NCBI GenBank assembly: GCA_013215465.1
Contig: JABSOW010000003.1
Span: 1 to 64,000, forward strand
DNA length: 64,000 nt
Source: Colwellia sp.
GTDB lineage: Bacteria; Pseudomonadota; Gammaproteobacteria; Enterobacterales; Alteromonadaceae
Reading direction: 5' to 3'
Part shown: positions 16,979 through 27,163 of the stretch, in pieces
How the letters are laid out: each line of letters starts with the position of its first letter
How positions within the stretch are numbered: position 1 is the stretch's first letter
Position numbers and translations under genes: made by a program
Notes under the pieces: model-generated
Databases searched by the model: none
What the model was told of the DNA's origin: nothing
What the model saw: only the letters and a program-made list of their open reading frames with translations

Positions 16979-17570
16979 GAGCAACTCTTGGCTTAGTGAC
17001 TGAGCGGGCAATTGTTTGATAGGCAAAAGCACCGGGAAGAAAAACTTCGGCAACCATTAAGGGCTTATTTTCTAGCATAAAAATAGAACGCCGTCCCCAC
17101 AGTGTATGAGTAATATTAAACTGTAAATCATCTGCTAATTTACCGACTGAGCTAGTTAAATCAAACTCGGCTATTTCAATAGTTTTTCGCTCAAGCGATG
17201 AGTTATTAAATAATACCTGCCCAAGTGATTGTGTTCCTAAATTAGCTAATGCTTGTTCCGCACCGGTTAAACTAGCGGTAGGCAATAAACTACGGGCAAA
17301 TACTTGTGGTTTATCATCACAATAAAGCAACACTTCGCGCACAAGCACTGGCTCTCCAGCAGGAATATCGGCAACTGCTTCATGTACTTGGCAGGGTTCA
17401 ATTTTTTGACCCAACAACTCCACTCGAAATTGATGACAGTGCGTTTTTAAGCGCGCGGTGAGTGAGTCAGGATCAAGTAACCAAGATTGTAAATGCTCAG
17501 GCAGTGTACATGCATCTGAACGTTGCCAATGGCTTGATAAAGTAACGGGGAAAAGTAACTGCAAGTTCAT
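16971..17570 (-). CDS. ubiC: Chorismate--pyruvate lyase UbiC
   Basis: Cytoplasmic enzyme that splits chorismate into 4-hydroxybenzoate and pyruvate, the first committed step of ubiquinone synthesis. 199 residues. Family features are '[20 protein letters not shown]' (positions about 85-105), 'LGQVLF' and the C-terminal '[20 protein letters not shown]', including the Arg and Glu of the active site. It overlaps ubiA by 8 bases, so the two are translationally coupled. Gene order matches E. coli ubiC-ubiA. Confidence 0.95.
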   Translation of the reverse strand: MNLQLLFPVTLSSHWQRSDACTLPEHLQSWLLDPDSLTARLKTHCHQFRVELLGQKIEPCQVHEAVADIPAGEPVLVREVLLYCDDKPQVFARSLLPTASLTGAEQALANLGTQSLGQVLFNNSSLERKTIEIAEFDLTSSVGKLADDLQFNITHTLWGRRSIFMLENKPLMVAEVFLPGAFAYQTIARSVTKPRVAHG

Positions 17571-17856
17571 AGCGTACTATCGAATATCAATTGGGAAAAT
17601 ATCATGAGTATAATAACAGGCTTTAATGAAAAAAAGCATGTTCAGCTTAACCGGTAATAAAAATAATTAAAAATTATTCAGGCAAAAAGAAAAAATCGGG
17701 GTATGATAAAGCCAACGTGTTATAAATTCGTTTTTCTGTCTTTATTTACCTCTATCATCTTCATTGTATCTGAATTGAGGAGCTCAGGATTAATGCCGAA
17801 TACTCCGTATAAGAAACCTACGGAATGATGAGCTTGCCAGAGTAAGGTAAATAGTT

Positions 17857-18264
17857 ATGTTTTCTTTTGATGATAATAAGTTACTAATGATCAAATATTT
17901 AATAGTTTTATCTTGCTTTCTTACTTCACTAGCCATCAAGGCTAGCGATTATGCTTATTTCGGTTTTGAGCCAGATATAATCACAAATTATGTCGCCGTA
18001 AAGAAAAAAATGGGTTACGTGCGTCTCACAGTCGAATTAATGGTTGAAAGTGATAATTTAGAAATAGTTGAACATCACTCGCCATTACTACGTGATGCCA
18101 TTATTGATATCATTGGTAGACAAACAGAAGCGAAAGTAAAATCAATTAAAGGCCGCTCTGAAATTAAATTCCTCTGTGAAGAACAAGTAAAAAAGTTACT
18201 AACGAAAGAAACTGGCCAGCCTTTGATCAAAAAATTATTATTCACTCAGTGGTTAGATAATTAG
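17857..18264 (+). CDS. FliL-like periplasmic protein, isolated from flagellar genes
   Basis: 135 residues. A hydrophobic N-terminal segment (about 11-29, ending near KASD) looks like a signal peptide or anchor. The rest resembles the FliL C-terminal domain ('GYVRLTVELMVES', 'LLRDAIIDIIGRQ'), with the final 'LLFTQWLDN' in the place of FliL's 'DVLFTEFVVQ' end. FliL modulates stator function in flagellar motors; no other flagellar gene is near, so the role here is unknown. The ATG at 17857 has an AAGG site 9 bases upstream. The ATG at 17887 gives a more usual signal peptide and is the alternative. Confidence 0.72.
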   Translation: MFSFDDNKLLMIKYLIVLSCFLTSLAIKASDYAYFGFEPDIITNYVAVKKKMGYVRLTVELMVESDNLEIVEHHSPLLRDAIIDIIGRQTEAKVKSIKGRSEIKFLCEEQVKKLLTKETGQPLIKKLLFTQWLDN

Positions 18265-18344
18265 CCAGAGAAAAAGCACCAAGTTGCCAACCCCCTACAA
18301 TCCAATAAGTTGTCTTGGTAACTATTAACTCGCTACTCATCATC

Positions 18345-18368
18345 TATACCCGTTCCACTTGAAGATGC
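18345..18368. repeat. Dispersed repeat (inverted copy) between fliL-like gene and glpG
   Basis: tatacccgttccacttgaag followed by atgc is the clean inverted copy of the element at 2836-2859. It overlaps the final base of glpG and lies between convergent genes. Confidence 0.65.
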
Positions 18369-19234
18369 TACGAATTACGAGATAGCTTCACACTAAACAC
18401 GGCCAACAAACACCCTGAAATAAGGCCGAGTAAATGTGCTGTATTCGCTATATTTACTGGCAATACATCAACAAAACCTAACAACAACCAAAACAATAAA
18501 AAGCCAATAATAGGTTTAGATAAAGACAAACCTTTTTCTGGTGCCAAATAGCCATACCACCAAACAAACCCAACTAAAGCATATACAACACCTGATAAGC
18601 CACCAAAATTCGCGCCTGAGACAAAGAACTGCCCTAAGTTTGAAAAAATCGCCGAAATTAACAATAAATTAATCAGTGTGCCTTTACCTAAAACCTTTTC
18701 AATACTGCCACCTAATTGCCACCACCACATAGTATTAAAAACAATATGTAACCAAGAGAAGTGAAAAAAAACGGGGCCTAATATACGCCAAGGCTCAGCA
18801 AGAAAACCATCAATAGAAAGACGAGGATAGAACTGTAATTGATTAAATATTGACTGCCCCCAGCCGAGATTACTGCCGATAAACACCAACCAACATAAAG
18901 CAAAAACGAGCAGCGTTGTGATGCCAGCATGAGCAAAAAAGTTTTCTTTAAAGCTTGCTAATAATGTTAGGTCATTGCTATTAATAGCAACCGTTTCACC
19001 GTGCTGCCAAGCCGCTTGTTGATATTTTTTATCAAAAGGCGTTTTGATAAAAATATCAAATTCAGCTTTAGCCTGAGAAATTTTGTCAGGTTGACAATAA
19101 ACCATATGAGTTTGTTTTGTTTCACTAACCACTTTAGCAGCAATACCTAAAGTTGCTAAATAATTGGCAAAAAGTAGCGCTATATTATGCTGCTCAAGCT
19201 GAACTAATGGTTGTAAATTGTCATGCTTATCCAT
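18368..19234 (-). CDS. glpG: Rhomboid intramembrane serine protease GlpG
   Basis: 288 residues: cytoplasmic N-terminal domain (about 1-90), then six or more membrane helices with the rhomboid catalytic pair, Ser in 'GGLSGVVYAL' and His in 'NTAHLLGLISG', plus the 'HFSWLHIVFNTMWWWQLG' helix 2 signature (19 residues). It cleaves membrane-embedded substrates. It follows glpE with overlapping stop and start, as in the E. coli glpEG pair; the glpR repressor is absent here. Confidence 0.96.
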   Translation of the reverse strand: MDKHDNLQPLVQLEQHNIALLFANYLATLGIAAKVVSETKQTHMVYCQPDKISQAKAEFDIFIKTPFDKKYQQAAWQHGETVAINSNDLTLLASFKENFFAHAGITTLLVFALCWLVFIGSNLGWGQSIFNQLQFYPRLSIDGFLAEPWRILGPVFFHFSWLHIVFNTMWWWQLGGSIEKVLGKGTLINLLLISAIFSNLGQFFVSGANFGGLSGVVYALVGFVWWYGYLAPEKGLSLSKPIIGFLLFWLLLGFVDVLPVNIANTAHLLGLISGCLLAVFSVKLSRNS

Positions 19235-19578
19235 TAGCGAGAAATATTATCCGGATATTGTAATTGCCATTGAGTAAAACCACCATCAAGCGAATAAACT
19301 TGGGTGAAATCTTGGCTAACCAAAAACTGCGCTGCTTGCTGACTAGAATGCCCATGATAACAACACACCACTACAGGAGCATCAGGATCGGCATCACGTA
19401 AAAAGTCAGCCAAACTCTCATTGGTTAAATTAAGTGCATCAGTAATGCGACCATTAGCAAATGAAGCCTCATCACGAATATCAACTACCACATGTGTTTT
19501 ATCGTTAAGCACCTGTGCTAATTCTTCAACTTGCATATGCATAAAACGTTCTTCATTAGACGCGCTATTGTCAGACAT
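19234..19578 (-). CDS. glpE: Thiosulfate sulfurtransferase GlpE (single rhodanese domain)
   Basis: 114 residues, one rhodanese domain. The active-site loop is 'CCYHGHSS'; the second Cys is the expected persulfide carrier, and HGHSS matches GlpE-type loops. It transfers sulfur from thiosulfate to cyanide or thioredoxin in the cytoplasm. It is coupled to glpG downstream and separated from tdh by 6 bases, so tdh, glpE and glpG probably share one transcript. Confidence 0.94.
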   Translation of the reverse strand: MSDNSASNEERFMHMQVEELAQVLNDKTHVVVDIRDEASFANGRITDALNLTNESLADFLRDADPDAPVVVCCYHGHSSQQAAQFLVSQDFTQVYSLDGGFTQWQLQYPDNISR

Positions 19579-19584
19579 TGTTGT

Positions 19585-20610
19585 CTACTCCCAATTTAAA
19601 ATTACTTTTCCTGATTGCCCTGAACGCATGACATCAAAACCTTGTTGAAAATCATCAATATTATACTGATGGGTAATAATTGGCGATAAGTCTAAACCCG
19701 ATTGAATAAGGCTAGCCATTTTATACCAAGTTTCAAACATTTCACGGCCATAAATACCCTTGATCGTTAGGCCTTTAAAAATGACATGACTCCAATCAAT
19801 TGCCATTGCTTCACTAGGAATACCTAGCATAGCGATTTTACCACCATTATTCATATTGTCTAACATAGTTGTAAATGCGATTGGTACACCTGACATTTCT
19901 AAACCGACATCAAACCCTTCGGTCATGCCCAGTTCAGCCATCACCTCAGTTAAGTTTTCTTTGGCAACATTAACCGCACGAGTGACTCCCATCTTCCTAG
20001 CCAAATTAAGGCGATATTCATTGATATCGGTAATGACGACATGACGCGCACCCACATGTCTCGCTACCGCTGCCGCCATAATACCAATAGGACCAGCGCC
20101 GGTAATTAATACATCTTCACCCACTAAATCAAACGACAAAGCAGTATGTACCGCATTGCCAAAGGGGTCAAAAATAGCGGCTAAGTCATCAGAAATTTCA
20201 TCGGGTAATTTAAAGGCATTATATGCCGGAATAACTAAATATTCGGCAAAAGAGCCCGCTCTATTGACACCAACACCAACGGTATTACGACATAAGTGCG
20301 TACGACCACCACGGCAATTTCGACAATGGCCACAAGTAATATGACCTTCACCTGACACCCTGTCGCCTATTGAAAACCCTTTGACTTCTTGACCAATACC
20401 AACCACTTTACCTGCATATTCATGCCCGACAACCATAGGCACAGGGATCGTTTTTTTTGACCACTCATCCCAGTTATAAATATGAATATCGGTGCCACAA
20501 ATGGCAGTTTTTTTAATTTTAATTAATAAATCATTATGACCCACTTTAGGTCGCTCGGTGCGCGTTAACCAAATACCTGGCTCAGCTTTTAATTTTGATA
20601 AAGATTTCAT
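19585..20610 (-). CDS. tdh: L-threonine 3-dehydrogenase
   Basis: 341 residues, the same length as E. coli Tdh. NAD+-dependent zinc enzyme that oxidises threonine to 2-amino-3-oxobutyrate. Catalytic zinc ligand Cys38 ('[10 protein letters not shown]') and 'GHEYAG' are present, as is the structural zinc loop '[15 protein letters not shown]' and the NAD-binding '[10 protein letters not shown]'. It lies 16 bases after kbl, whose product takes the unstable intermediate, so both work as one pathway from threonine to glycine and acetyl-CoA. Confidence 0.98.
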   Translation of the reverse strand: MKSLSKLKAEPGIWLTRTERPKVGHNDLLIKIKKTAICGTDIHIYNWDEWSKKTIPVPMVVGHEYAGKVVGIGQEVKGFSIGDRVSGEGHITCGHCRNCRGGRTHLCRNTVGVGVNRAGSFAEYLVIPAYNAFKLPDEISDDLAAIFDPFGNAVHTALSFDLVGEDVLITGAGPIGIMAAAVARHVGARHVVITDINEYRLNLARKMGVTRAVNVAKENLTEVMAELGMTEGFDVGLEMSGVPIAFTTMLDNMNNGGKIAMLGIPSEAMAIDWSHVIFKGLTIKGIYGREMFETWYKMASLIQSGLDLSPIITHQYNIDDFQQGFDVMRSGQSGKVILNWE

Positions 20611-20626
20611 AATATTTTCACTGGCC

Positions 20627-21835
20627 TTAGCTAATCACTTTCATTTCTTTGCCGATACGAATAAAAGCGGCAATAGCTTGTTCAAGTTGCGCTTTCGTAT
20701 GTGCCGCTGAAATTTGCGTACGAATTCTCGCTTGCCCTTTTGGCACTACAGGAAAAGAAAAACCAATAACATAAATGCCTTCAGCTAAAAGCCTATCGGC
20801 CATCTCACTCGCTATTTTGGCATCACCTAACATCACCGGAACAATAGCATGATCAGCACCAGCACAAGTAAAGCCTGCCGCTTCCATTTTATCACGGAAA
20901 TACGCCGTATTCTCTTTTAAGGTTTTCCGTAATTCGCCACCGTCAGCTAATAATTTAAGCACGGTAATTGACGCATTAACAATCGCTGGCGCTAACGAAT
21001 TAGAGAATAAATACGGACGTGAACGTTGGCGTAACCATTCAACCACTTCTTTTTTCGCTGAAGTATAGCCACCTGATGCACCACCCATGGCTTTACCTAA
21101 GGTGCCCGTTAAAATGTCAACACGACCCATGACATCACAAAACTCATGACTACCACGGCCTTGCTCGCCAACAAAACCAACCGCATGCGAGTCATCAACC
21201 ATCACCATCGCCTGGTATTTATCGGCTAAATCACAAACACCTTTAAGGTTGGCAATAACACCATCCATTGAAAACACACCATCGGTGGCAATTAACTTAA
21301 AACGCGCTCCTGCCTCATCAGCAGCAATGAGGCTTTGCTCTAAGGCCGCCATATCATTATTAGCATAACGAAAACGTTTAGCTTTACATAAGCGCACACC
21401 ATCAATAATAGACGCATGGTTTAAAGTATCGCTAATAATAGCGTCTTCGCTGGTTAATAACGTTTCAAATAAACCGCCATTAGCGTCAAAACAAGAAGAA
21501 TATAAAATAGTGTCTTCCATCCCTAAAAATTTACTTAGGCCTTGCTCTAACGTTTTATGAAGATCTTGCGTACCACAAATAAAGCGCACTGATGCCATAC
21601 CAAAACCATGCTCATCTAAGCCTGTTTTTGCTGCGGCAATCAGTTCAGGATGATTCGCCAAACCTAAATAATTATTAGCACAAAAATTAATGACTTGCTC
21701 ACCGGTATTTACCGCTATTTCAGGTTGTTGCGCAGTAGTGATCACTCGCTCAGCTTTATACAAGCCTTCGGCTTTAACTTGGGTTATTTGTGCTTGAATA
21801 TTTTGATAAAAATTTTCTGTTTTATTGTCTGACAT
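20627..21835 (-). CDS. kbl: 2-amino-3-ketobutyrate CoA ligase (glycine C-acetyltransferase)
   Basis: About 402 residues. PLP enzyme that converts 2-amino-3-oxobutyrate and CoA to glycine and acetyl-CoA. The PLP lysine is in '[10 protein letters not shown]' (about K248); '[12 protein letters not shown]' holds the Asp that contacts the ring, and '[12 protein letters not shown]' is the substrate region. I start at ATG 21835 (MSDNKTENF), which matches family length. The frame open to 21877 adds 14 residues without support. First gene of the kbl-tdh pair. Confidence 0.97.
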   Translation of the reverse strand: MSDNKTENFYQNIQAQITQVKAEGLYKAERVITTAQQPEIAVNTGEQVINFCANNYLGLANHPELIAAAKTGLDEHGFGMASVRFICGTQDLHKTLEQGLSKFLGMEDTILYSSCFDANGGLFETLLTSEDAIISDTLNHASIIDGVRLCKAKRFRYANNDMAALEQSLIAADEAGARFKLIATDGVFSMDGVIANLKGVCDLADKYQAMVMVDDSHAVGFVGEQGRGSHEFCDVMGRVDILTGTLGKAMGGASGGYTSAKKEVVEWLRQRSRPYLFSNSLAPAIVNASITVLKLLADGGELRKTLKENTAYFRDKMEAAGFTCAGADHAIVPVMLGDAKIASEMADRLLAEGIYVIGFSFPVVPKGQARIRTQISAAHTKAQLEQAIAAFIRIGKEMKVIS

Positions 21836-21976
21836 AAGAAGCCCTACTTTAGTAAATCTACAAATAGTAATATTCACTATTGTACGCGTTACATTTAATA
21901 CTCACAGCCGACACCCAAAGATAATTTATCTAGCAAGTAACTTTCCGTACCATTAGATTTACTCTATGGTTAAAAT

Positions 21977-22795
21977 TCACTTACTAACATTCAAATCAAG
22001 CCAGTGAGCAATGTCATTAATTAACTGTTTTTCACGGGCAATCAAATGGTAATTATAACGCTCCCCTTTGAATATTTGCAGTTTCGATTTTTTTGAACCA
22101 TTCCAAGAAAATAATTCGTGCGCCACTTGATAGCTGTCGGCATGATGAGATGAGGTAATAAAATAACTAGGAATATCAACTAAATTCTTATAACGTTCTT
22201 TATCGGCATAAGTCATTTTTGGTGTGATCATCACCATAGCATGCAACAAGATCTTCTCTGCTAAGGCAACCCCATAAGCTGAACTGCAACCGCTTGTTAT
22301 AATGGCTATACCTTGGTTTTTATCAACCTTGCTACGTAAAAATTGATAAGCGGCGATCAAATCATCTTGCCAATAAGTAGTTAGCAATGCCATTTCACTT
22401 TGATAACCGACAATATCGGTGGCATTATTTTTAATTATCTCTCGTGAAAATGCTGATGATACACTCCCCCCATAACCACGAAGATCAAGTACTAGTGTGT
22501 GTAAGCCTTGCTGAAAAAGACCATTAGCGAGCCAGCTATAGCGGCTACGATCACTTTTACAATCATGCAAGACGATCACGCCACCCGATCTTTTTTCACC
22601 CGCATAATAGTCCGCAGCTAATAAAAAATCATCATCGGCTCTTGCTTTGAATTTAACTTGTTGAGCATTACTTATTGGAGCTATTTCTTTTTCATAACCG
22701 TATGCATTTACTGATAAAAAAAACATTAACGACACCATTAACACCACCAAAAGTGAGAAGTGATATTTTATTTTTTGTAGGCTAGGCATATTCAT
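21977..22795 (-). CDS. Alpha/beta hydrolase, exported
   Basis: About 272 residues with a signal peptide or anchor (basic start, hydrophobic about 15-33, 'SVNAYG'). An alpha/beta hydrolase fold is indicated by 'GGVIVLHDC', 'VLDLRGYGGS' and the nucleophile elbow 'SGCSSAYG', where the usual GxSxG is GCSSA. A late His is in 'YNYHLIA'. The substrate is unknown. It occupies the site where enterics carry the lipopolysaccharide core cluster, between kbl-tdh and waaA. ATG 22795 is preferred to the TTG at 22819; neither has a strong ribosome site. Confidence 0.78.
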   Translation of the reverse strand: MNMPSLQKIKYHFSLLVVLMVSLMFFLSVNAYGYEKEIAPISNAQQVKFKARADDDFLLAADYYAGEKRSGGVIVLHDCKSDRSRYSWLANGLFQQGLHTLVLDLRGYGGSVSSAFSREIIKNNATDIVGYQSEMALLTTYWQDDLIAAYQFLRSKVDKNQGIAIITSGCSSAYGVALAEKILLHAMVMITPKMTYADKERYKNLVDIPSYFITSSHHADSYQVAHELFSWNGSKKSKLQIFKGERYNYHLIAREKQLINDIAHWLDLNVSK

Positions 22796-22860
22796 GAGTA
22801 TTAATAGGTATTTAATCAAAGTTAGGTATAATCTATCATAAACTAACTATAGAACAATTT

Positions 22861-24147
22861 ATGCTTGCGCTACTCATTTACCGTATAATATTACTGTTAC
22901 TGTTGCCGATTATATTATTGGCATTATTATTTCGCTCGCTCAGTAACCGGCAATACCGCCAACGCTTCAGTGAACGCTTAGGCTTTATTCCAAAGTCATA
23001 TCAAAAAAATGGCATTATTGTACATGCAGCTAGTGTCGGTGAAGTTATTGCGCTAACCCCTGTTATTGAACAATTATTACAAACTTATCCTGAGCTACCA
23101 ATAACCATAACCACCTTTACGCCAACAGGATCAGCGCAAGTAAAAAAACGCTTCTCATCACGAGTACAACATAGTTATTTACCATTAGACATCCTCCCCT
23201 GTACACAGCTTTTTTTAACACGATTACAGCCAAAACTGATGATTTTTATGGAAACTGAACTGTGGCCAAACCTAATTAATCAATGTGCTAAAAAAAAGAT
23301 AAAACTTTTATTAATCAATGGCAGATTATCTACTAAGTCAATGATAAATTATGCGAAAATAAGCCCATTGATTACACCTACACTCAATAATTTTGATAAA
23401 ATATTATGCCAAAGCCAAGATAACCTAAGCAATTTTCTTCAACTAGGTGCCCACAATGAACGCTGCCTTGTATCTGGCAATATTAAGTTTGATATTAGTA
23501 TCAATGCTACTATCTTAGAAAAAAAAACGCAGTTAACGACGTTATTACCTACACACCGACAACGTTGGTTAGTCGCAAGCACACACCAAGGGGATGAAGA
23601 GATTGCGTTAACGGCATTCAAAGAAATTAAAGCCCTATTCCCAACGCTACTTTTAGTGCTAGTGCCTAGACACCCTGAGCGTTTTAATTCAGTAGAAAAA
23701 CTTTGCCTTAGTCATGATTTTACCCTGGTTAAGCGCAGTAAAAACACCCCGGTAGAGTCACAAGACATCTGGCTACTTGATACGCTAGGCGAACTAATGG
23801 CTGCTTACTCTTTAGCCGACATAGTCACCATGGGCGGCAGTTTTAGCCATATTGGTGGACACAACCCATTAGAGCCGGCCTTGTTTAAAAAACCGATTGT
23901 CGTTGGTAGTGATATGAGTAATTTCACTGAGATATTGCAACAGTTAAAGCAACTTCAAGGCATAGTGCAACTACCAACGAATCAAACAAGTACCGGGCAA
24001 TCATCGCAACTGGCCAAAGCCATTATTAAGTTACTACAAGATAAACCCCAAGCTGAGTTGTTAGGTAAGCAAGCCCATCAAGTTGTGATAAATAATCAGG
24101 GCGCAAGTGCACGAACATTGTCACATGTACAGGAGCTATTGGCATGA
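22861..24147 (+). CDS. waaA: 3-deoxy-D-manno-octulosonic acid (Kdo) transferase WaaA
   Basis: 428 residues, a GT-B glycosyltransferase that adds Kdo to lipid A precursor at the inner membrane. N-terminal membrane anchor (about 1-25), catalytic Glu in 'ASVGEVIAL', 'TTFTPTGSAQ', and the C-terminal donor site 'MGGSFSHIGGHNPLEPA'. The start of kdkA overlaps its end (ATGA), so the two form an operon. The presence of kdkA suggests a single, phosphorylated Kdo as in Haemophilus and Vibrio-type cores, though that depends on the enzyme's mono- or bifunctionality. Confidence 0.97.
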   Translation: MLALLIYRIILLLLLPIILLALLFRSLSNRQYRQRFSERLGFIPKSYQKNGIIVHAASVGEVIALTPVIEQLLQTYPELPITITTFTPTGSAQVKKRFSSRVQHSYLPLDILPCTQLFLTRLQPKLMIFMETELWPNLINQCAKKKIKLLLINGRLSTKSMINYAKISPLITPTLNNFDKILCQSQDNLSNFLQLGAHNERCLVSGNIKFDISINATILEKKTQLTTLLPTHRQRWLVASTHQGDEEIALTAFKEIKALFPTLLLVLVPRHPERFNSVEKLCLSHDFTLVKRSKNTPVESQDIWLLDTLGELMAAYSLADIVTMGGSFSHIGGHNPLEPALFKKPIVVGSDMSNFTEILQQLKQLQGIVQLPTNQTSTGQSSQLAKAIIKLLQDKPQAELLGKQAHQVVINNQGASARTLSHVQELLA

Positions 24148-24893
24148 GTAATGGCGCACAGATAAAAATTCATCAACAAGATAAACTCTACTGTCTTTAC
24201 GATAGCAATGAGCTTAATTCATTTGTGCCTGACATGCTCGATGTAAGCTATTGGCAAAAAGAAAATGCGATTACTGGCTCAGCTCAGGGACGTGGTACCA
24301 CTTGGTTTGTTAAACACACTGACAAAAAAAGTAAACAAGTAGAGCACTGGGTATTACGCCATTATTATCGGGGCGGTTTAATTGGTAAAATAATCAATGA
24401 CAGTTATTGGTTTACGTCACAAGCAAACACTCGGGCAGCCCGTGAATTTTCGTTGCTTGAACATATGCAAAAACTAGCACTACCTGCGCCAAAACCCATT
24501 GCTTTTCGGGTTATTCGCCATGGTTTGTTTTACCGCGCTGATTTACTAAGTAGCCGTATTGTACATGCTGAAGATTTAGTCGCACTGTTATCAAAGCAGC
24601 CATTAACGGCAGCTTTGTGGAAAAAAATAGGCGTAACAATTAAGCACTTTCATGATAATAATATTTATCACCATGATTTAAACGCTCATAATATTTTGAT
24701 AGATAAAAATGACCAGGTGTTTTTAATCGATTTTGATCGCGGAGCAGTCAGAAAAAATAACCAAGCGAGCTGGCAACAAGCCAATTTAGCAAGATTACAA
24801 CGCTCTTTTTTAAAAGAACTCAACAAACTGCCTACATTTCATTGGCAGCATGATAATTGGCAGCTACTGCTGGAAGGTTACCTTAGCCATTAA
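24144..24893 (+). CDS. kdkA: Kdo kinase KdkA
   Basis: 249 residues, a small eukaryotic-kinase-like fold. It phosphorylates position 4 of the Kdo residue added by WaaA. The catalytic loop is 'YHHDLNAHNILID' and the metal-binding segment 'FLIDFDRGAVR'. 'GRGTTWFV' and 'WVLRHYYRGG' form the ATP-binding N-lobe. It overlaps waaA by 4 bases. Cytoplasmic, acting at the membrane surface. Confidence 0.96.
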   Translation: MSNGAQIKIHQQDKLYCLYDSNELNSFVPDMLDVSYWQKENAITGSAQGRGTTWFVKHTDKKSKQVEHWVLRHYYRGGLIGKIINDSYWFTSQANTRAAREFSLLEHMQKLALPAPKPIAFRVIRHGLFYRADLLSSRIVHAEDLVALLSKQPLTAALWKKIGVTIKHFHDNNIYHHDLNAHNILIDKNDQVFLIDFDRGAVRKNNQASWQQANLARLQRSFLKELNKLPTFHWQHDNWQLLLEGYLSH

Positions 24894-24916
24894 ATATAAA
24901 CTACTTAGACAGGCTT

Positions 24917-25573
24917 TTATGCCGCATCTAATGCATCCTGATAACGTTGTTGATACATATCTCGTGCTTTAAGTAATTCTGGCAAGGCAATATCTGTAGT
25001 ATATGGGCGTAAAATAACTAATATTTTCAATACCCCTTGATAAAACACTGAGTCATTAATTTCATTGACAATATTTTGTGTTTGATAAAAACTCAGCCAA
25101 AAGGTATTGATAAGACGTAAAATACTGACCATATCGACCAACTCTTCATCCTCAAAATCTATAATATTTTCAGTACGAAGCGATATCAGTAACTGGCTAA
25201 CCCGCTCAGCGATAGCATGCTGAACTTCTACATATTTTTCACGAAGGCTTGGACTTTTATCAAGTAATACCGGCAAGTTGCTATAAAAGAAGCGAAATTT
25301 CATCGTCATTTGAAATACCGCATCCATGTATAAAATAATAGTATCAAGCGGCTTAATTTTATTGCTTACTTGTGGAAAGGTATCAAGCAGTAGATTACTC
25401 GCATACTCTTCGTATATAGACAAAATAATGTCCTCTTTATTACGAAAATGATAATACAAATTACCAGGGCTGATACTTAAATGCGCTGCGATATGATTCG
25501 TGGTAACATTTCGCTCTCCTTGCTCATTAAACAATGCAATACTCGCCTGAATTATTTTATCACGGGTCTTCAT
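24917..25573 (-). CDS. TetR/AcrR family transcriptional regulator
   Basis: 218 residues. N-terminal helix-turn-helix with 'NHIAAHLSISPGNLYYHFRNK' positions about 26-46. The C-terminal all-helical domain is not obviously similar to the TetR protein at 6235. Ribosome site 'ggaaag' precedes the ATG. It is convergent with kdkA and divergent from coaD. The target is unknown; no clear palindrome resembling a TetR site was found in its upstream region. Confidence 0.88.
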   Translation of the reverse strand: MKTRDKIIQASIALFNEQGERNVTTNHIAAHLSISPGNLYYHFRNKEDIILSIYEEYASNLLLDTFPQVSNKIKPLDTIILYMDAVFQMTMKFRFFYSNLPVLLDKSPSLREKYVEVQHAIAERVSQLLISLRTENIIDFEDEELVDMVSILRLINTFWLSFYQTQNIVNEINDSVFYQGVLKILVILRPYTTDIALPELLKARDMYQQRYQDALDAA

Positions 25574-25727
25574 ATTTTTACTTCTTTCCGTTGAGGGCTA
25601 TATCCAAGTAAACTCGGCATAAAAATTAATCAATTATAAGTTTGCTATCATACTACCAAAATTCATTAAATTTAAAGTGTTTTGAGTAAATACTTTAACA
25701 TTAATTGAATTTTTTTAAATGTCTCTC

Positions 25728-25757
25728 TTGTCAAAAACTTACCTAAACGATTACAAT
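25728..25757 (+). promoter_or_regulatory. Candidate sigma-70 promoter of coaD
   Basis: TTGTCA (25728-25733), an 18-base spacer, then TACAAT (25752-25757), 44 bases ahead of the coaD ATG. Four of six and five of six matches to consensus. Confidence 0.5.
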
Positions 25758-25771
25758 AGCAAAAAGAATAA

Positions 25772-26281
<510 letters not shown>

Positions 26282-26287
26282 GTTATA

Positions 26288-26329
26288 CCAATTGAAGTAA
26301 TGAATTGACTCATTCATTACTTCAATTGG
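26288..26329. repeat. Palindromic dispersed repeat between coaD and mutM
   Basis: ccaattgaagtaatgaa (26288-26304) and its exact complement (26313-26329) around an 8-base loop. Related sequence lies at 7218-7240, 9369-9400, 39057-39103 and 41555-41577. Here it probably serves as the shared 3' hairpin of both genes. Confidence 0.8.
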
Positions 26330-26335
26330 CATTAA

Positions 26336-27151
26336 TTAGTTTTTCTGACAATTAGGACAATACACTGAACTACGGTTTGATTGTCTAATTTCTAACAGAG
26401 TCTCTTTGCAGGTCAAGCAAGCTTTACCTGCTCGACCATACACAAGAAGTGATTGGGCAAAGTATCCGGGTCGACCATCTACTTGAGTGAAATCTTTCAA
26501 GGTGGTGCCGCCTTGTGCAATCGCAGCACTTAATACTTGTTTAATAATATCGGTTAATTTATTAAAACGTCGTTCACTAATATCCCTTGCTTTTGCTGTT
26601 GGTAGTATGCCCGCTTGAAACAAAGCTTCATTGGCATAGATGTTTCCCACTCCAACCACAATCTGGTTATTCATTAAAAAAGTTTTTATTGGTACTTTTC
26701 TATTTTTTGCTTTACTGAATAAATAGCCATGCGAAAAATCATCACTTAACGGCTCTGGGCCTAGCTTACTTAATAATCCTTGCTCATCTTGATGCTCGGC
26801 AAGCCAAAGTACGGCACCAAAACGACGGGGATCATTCAAACGCAGCGCTGTACCATTGACAAAAATCAACTCAAAATGATCATGTTTAGCAACCGGTGTA
26901 CTTTCGTCAATCACTCGAATAGTACCAGACATGCCTAAATGTAAAAGCAAAGTACCTGTAGAAAAACGTAACAATAAATACTTAGCCCGACGATCTACCG
27001 CTATCACGCTTTGACCAACAATACTCTGTACTTCCTCAGGAATAGGCCAACGTAACCGAGCATTACGCACAATAACTTTACTTACTTTATTGTCAATAAC
27101 ATGGGGACTGATGCCTAAACGACATACTTCTACTTCGGGTAATTCAGGCAT
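26336..27151 (-). CDS. mutM: Formamidopyrimidine-DNA glycosylase MutM (Fpg)
   Basis: 271 residues. Base-excision repair enzyme that removes 8-oxoguanine and cuts the abasic site. It starts MPELPEVE, with the catalytic Pro2 and Glu3 after Met removal. The family Lys is in 'RRAKYLL', and the C-terminal zinc finger has 'CLTCKETL' and 'YCPNCQ'. It lies 12 bases after a small membrane-protein gene, so both may be co-transcribed. Confidence 0.98.
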   Translation of the reverse strand: MPELPEVEVCRLGISPHVIDNKVSKVIVRNARLRWPIPEEVQSIVGQSVIAVDRRAKYLLLRFSTGTLLLHLGMSGTIRVIDESTPVAKHDHFELIFVNGTALRLNDPRRFGAVLWLAEHQDEQGLLSKLGPEPLSDDFSHGYLFSKAKNRKVPIKTFLMNNQIVVGVGNIYANEALFQAGILPTAKARDISERRFNKLTDIIKQVLSAAIAQGGTTLKDFTQVDGRPGYFAQSLLVYGRAGKACLTCKETLLEIRQSNRSSVYCPNCQKN

Positions 27152-27163
27152 AATAGTATCTAT

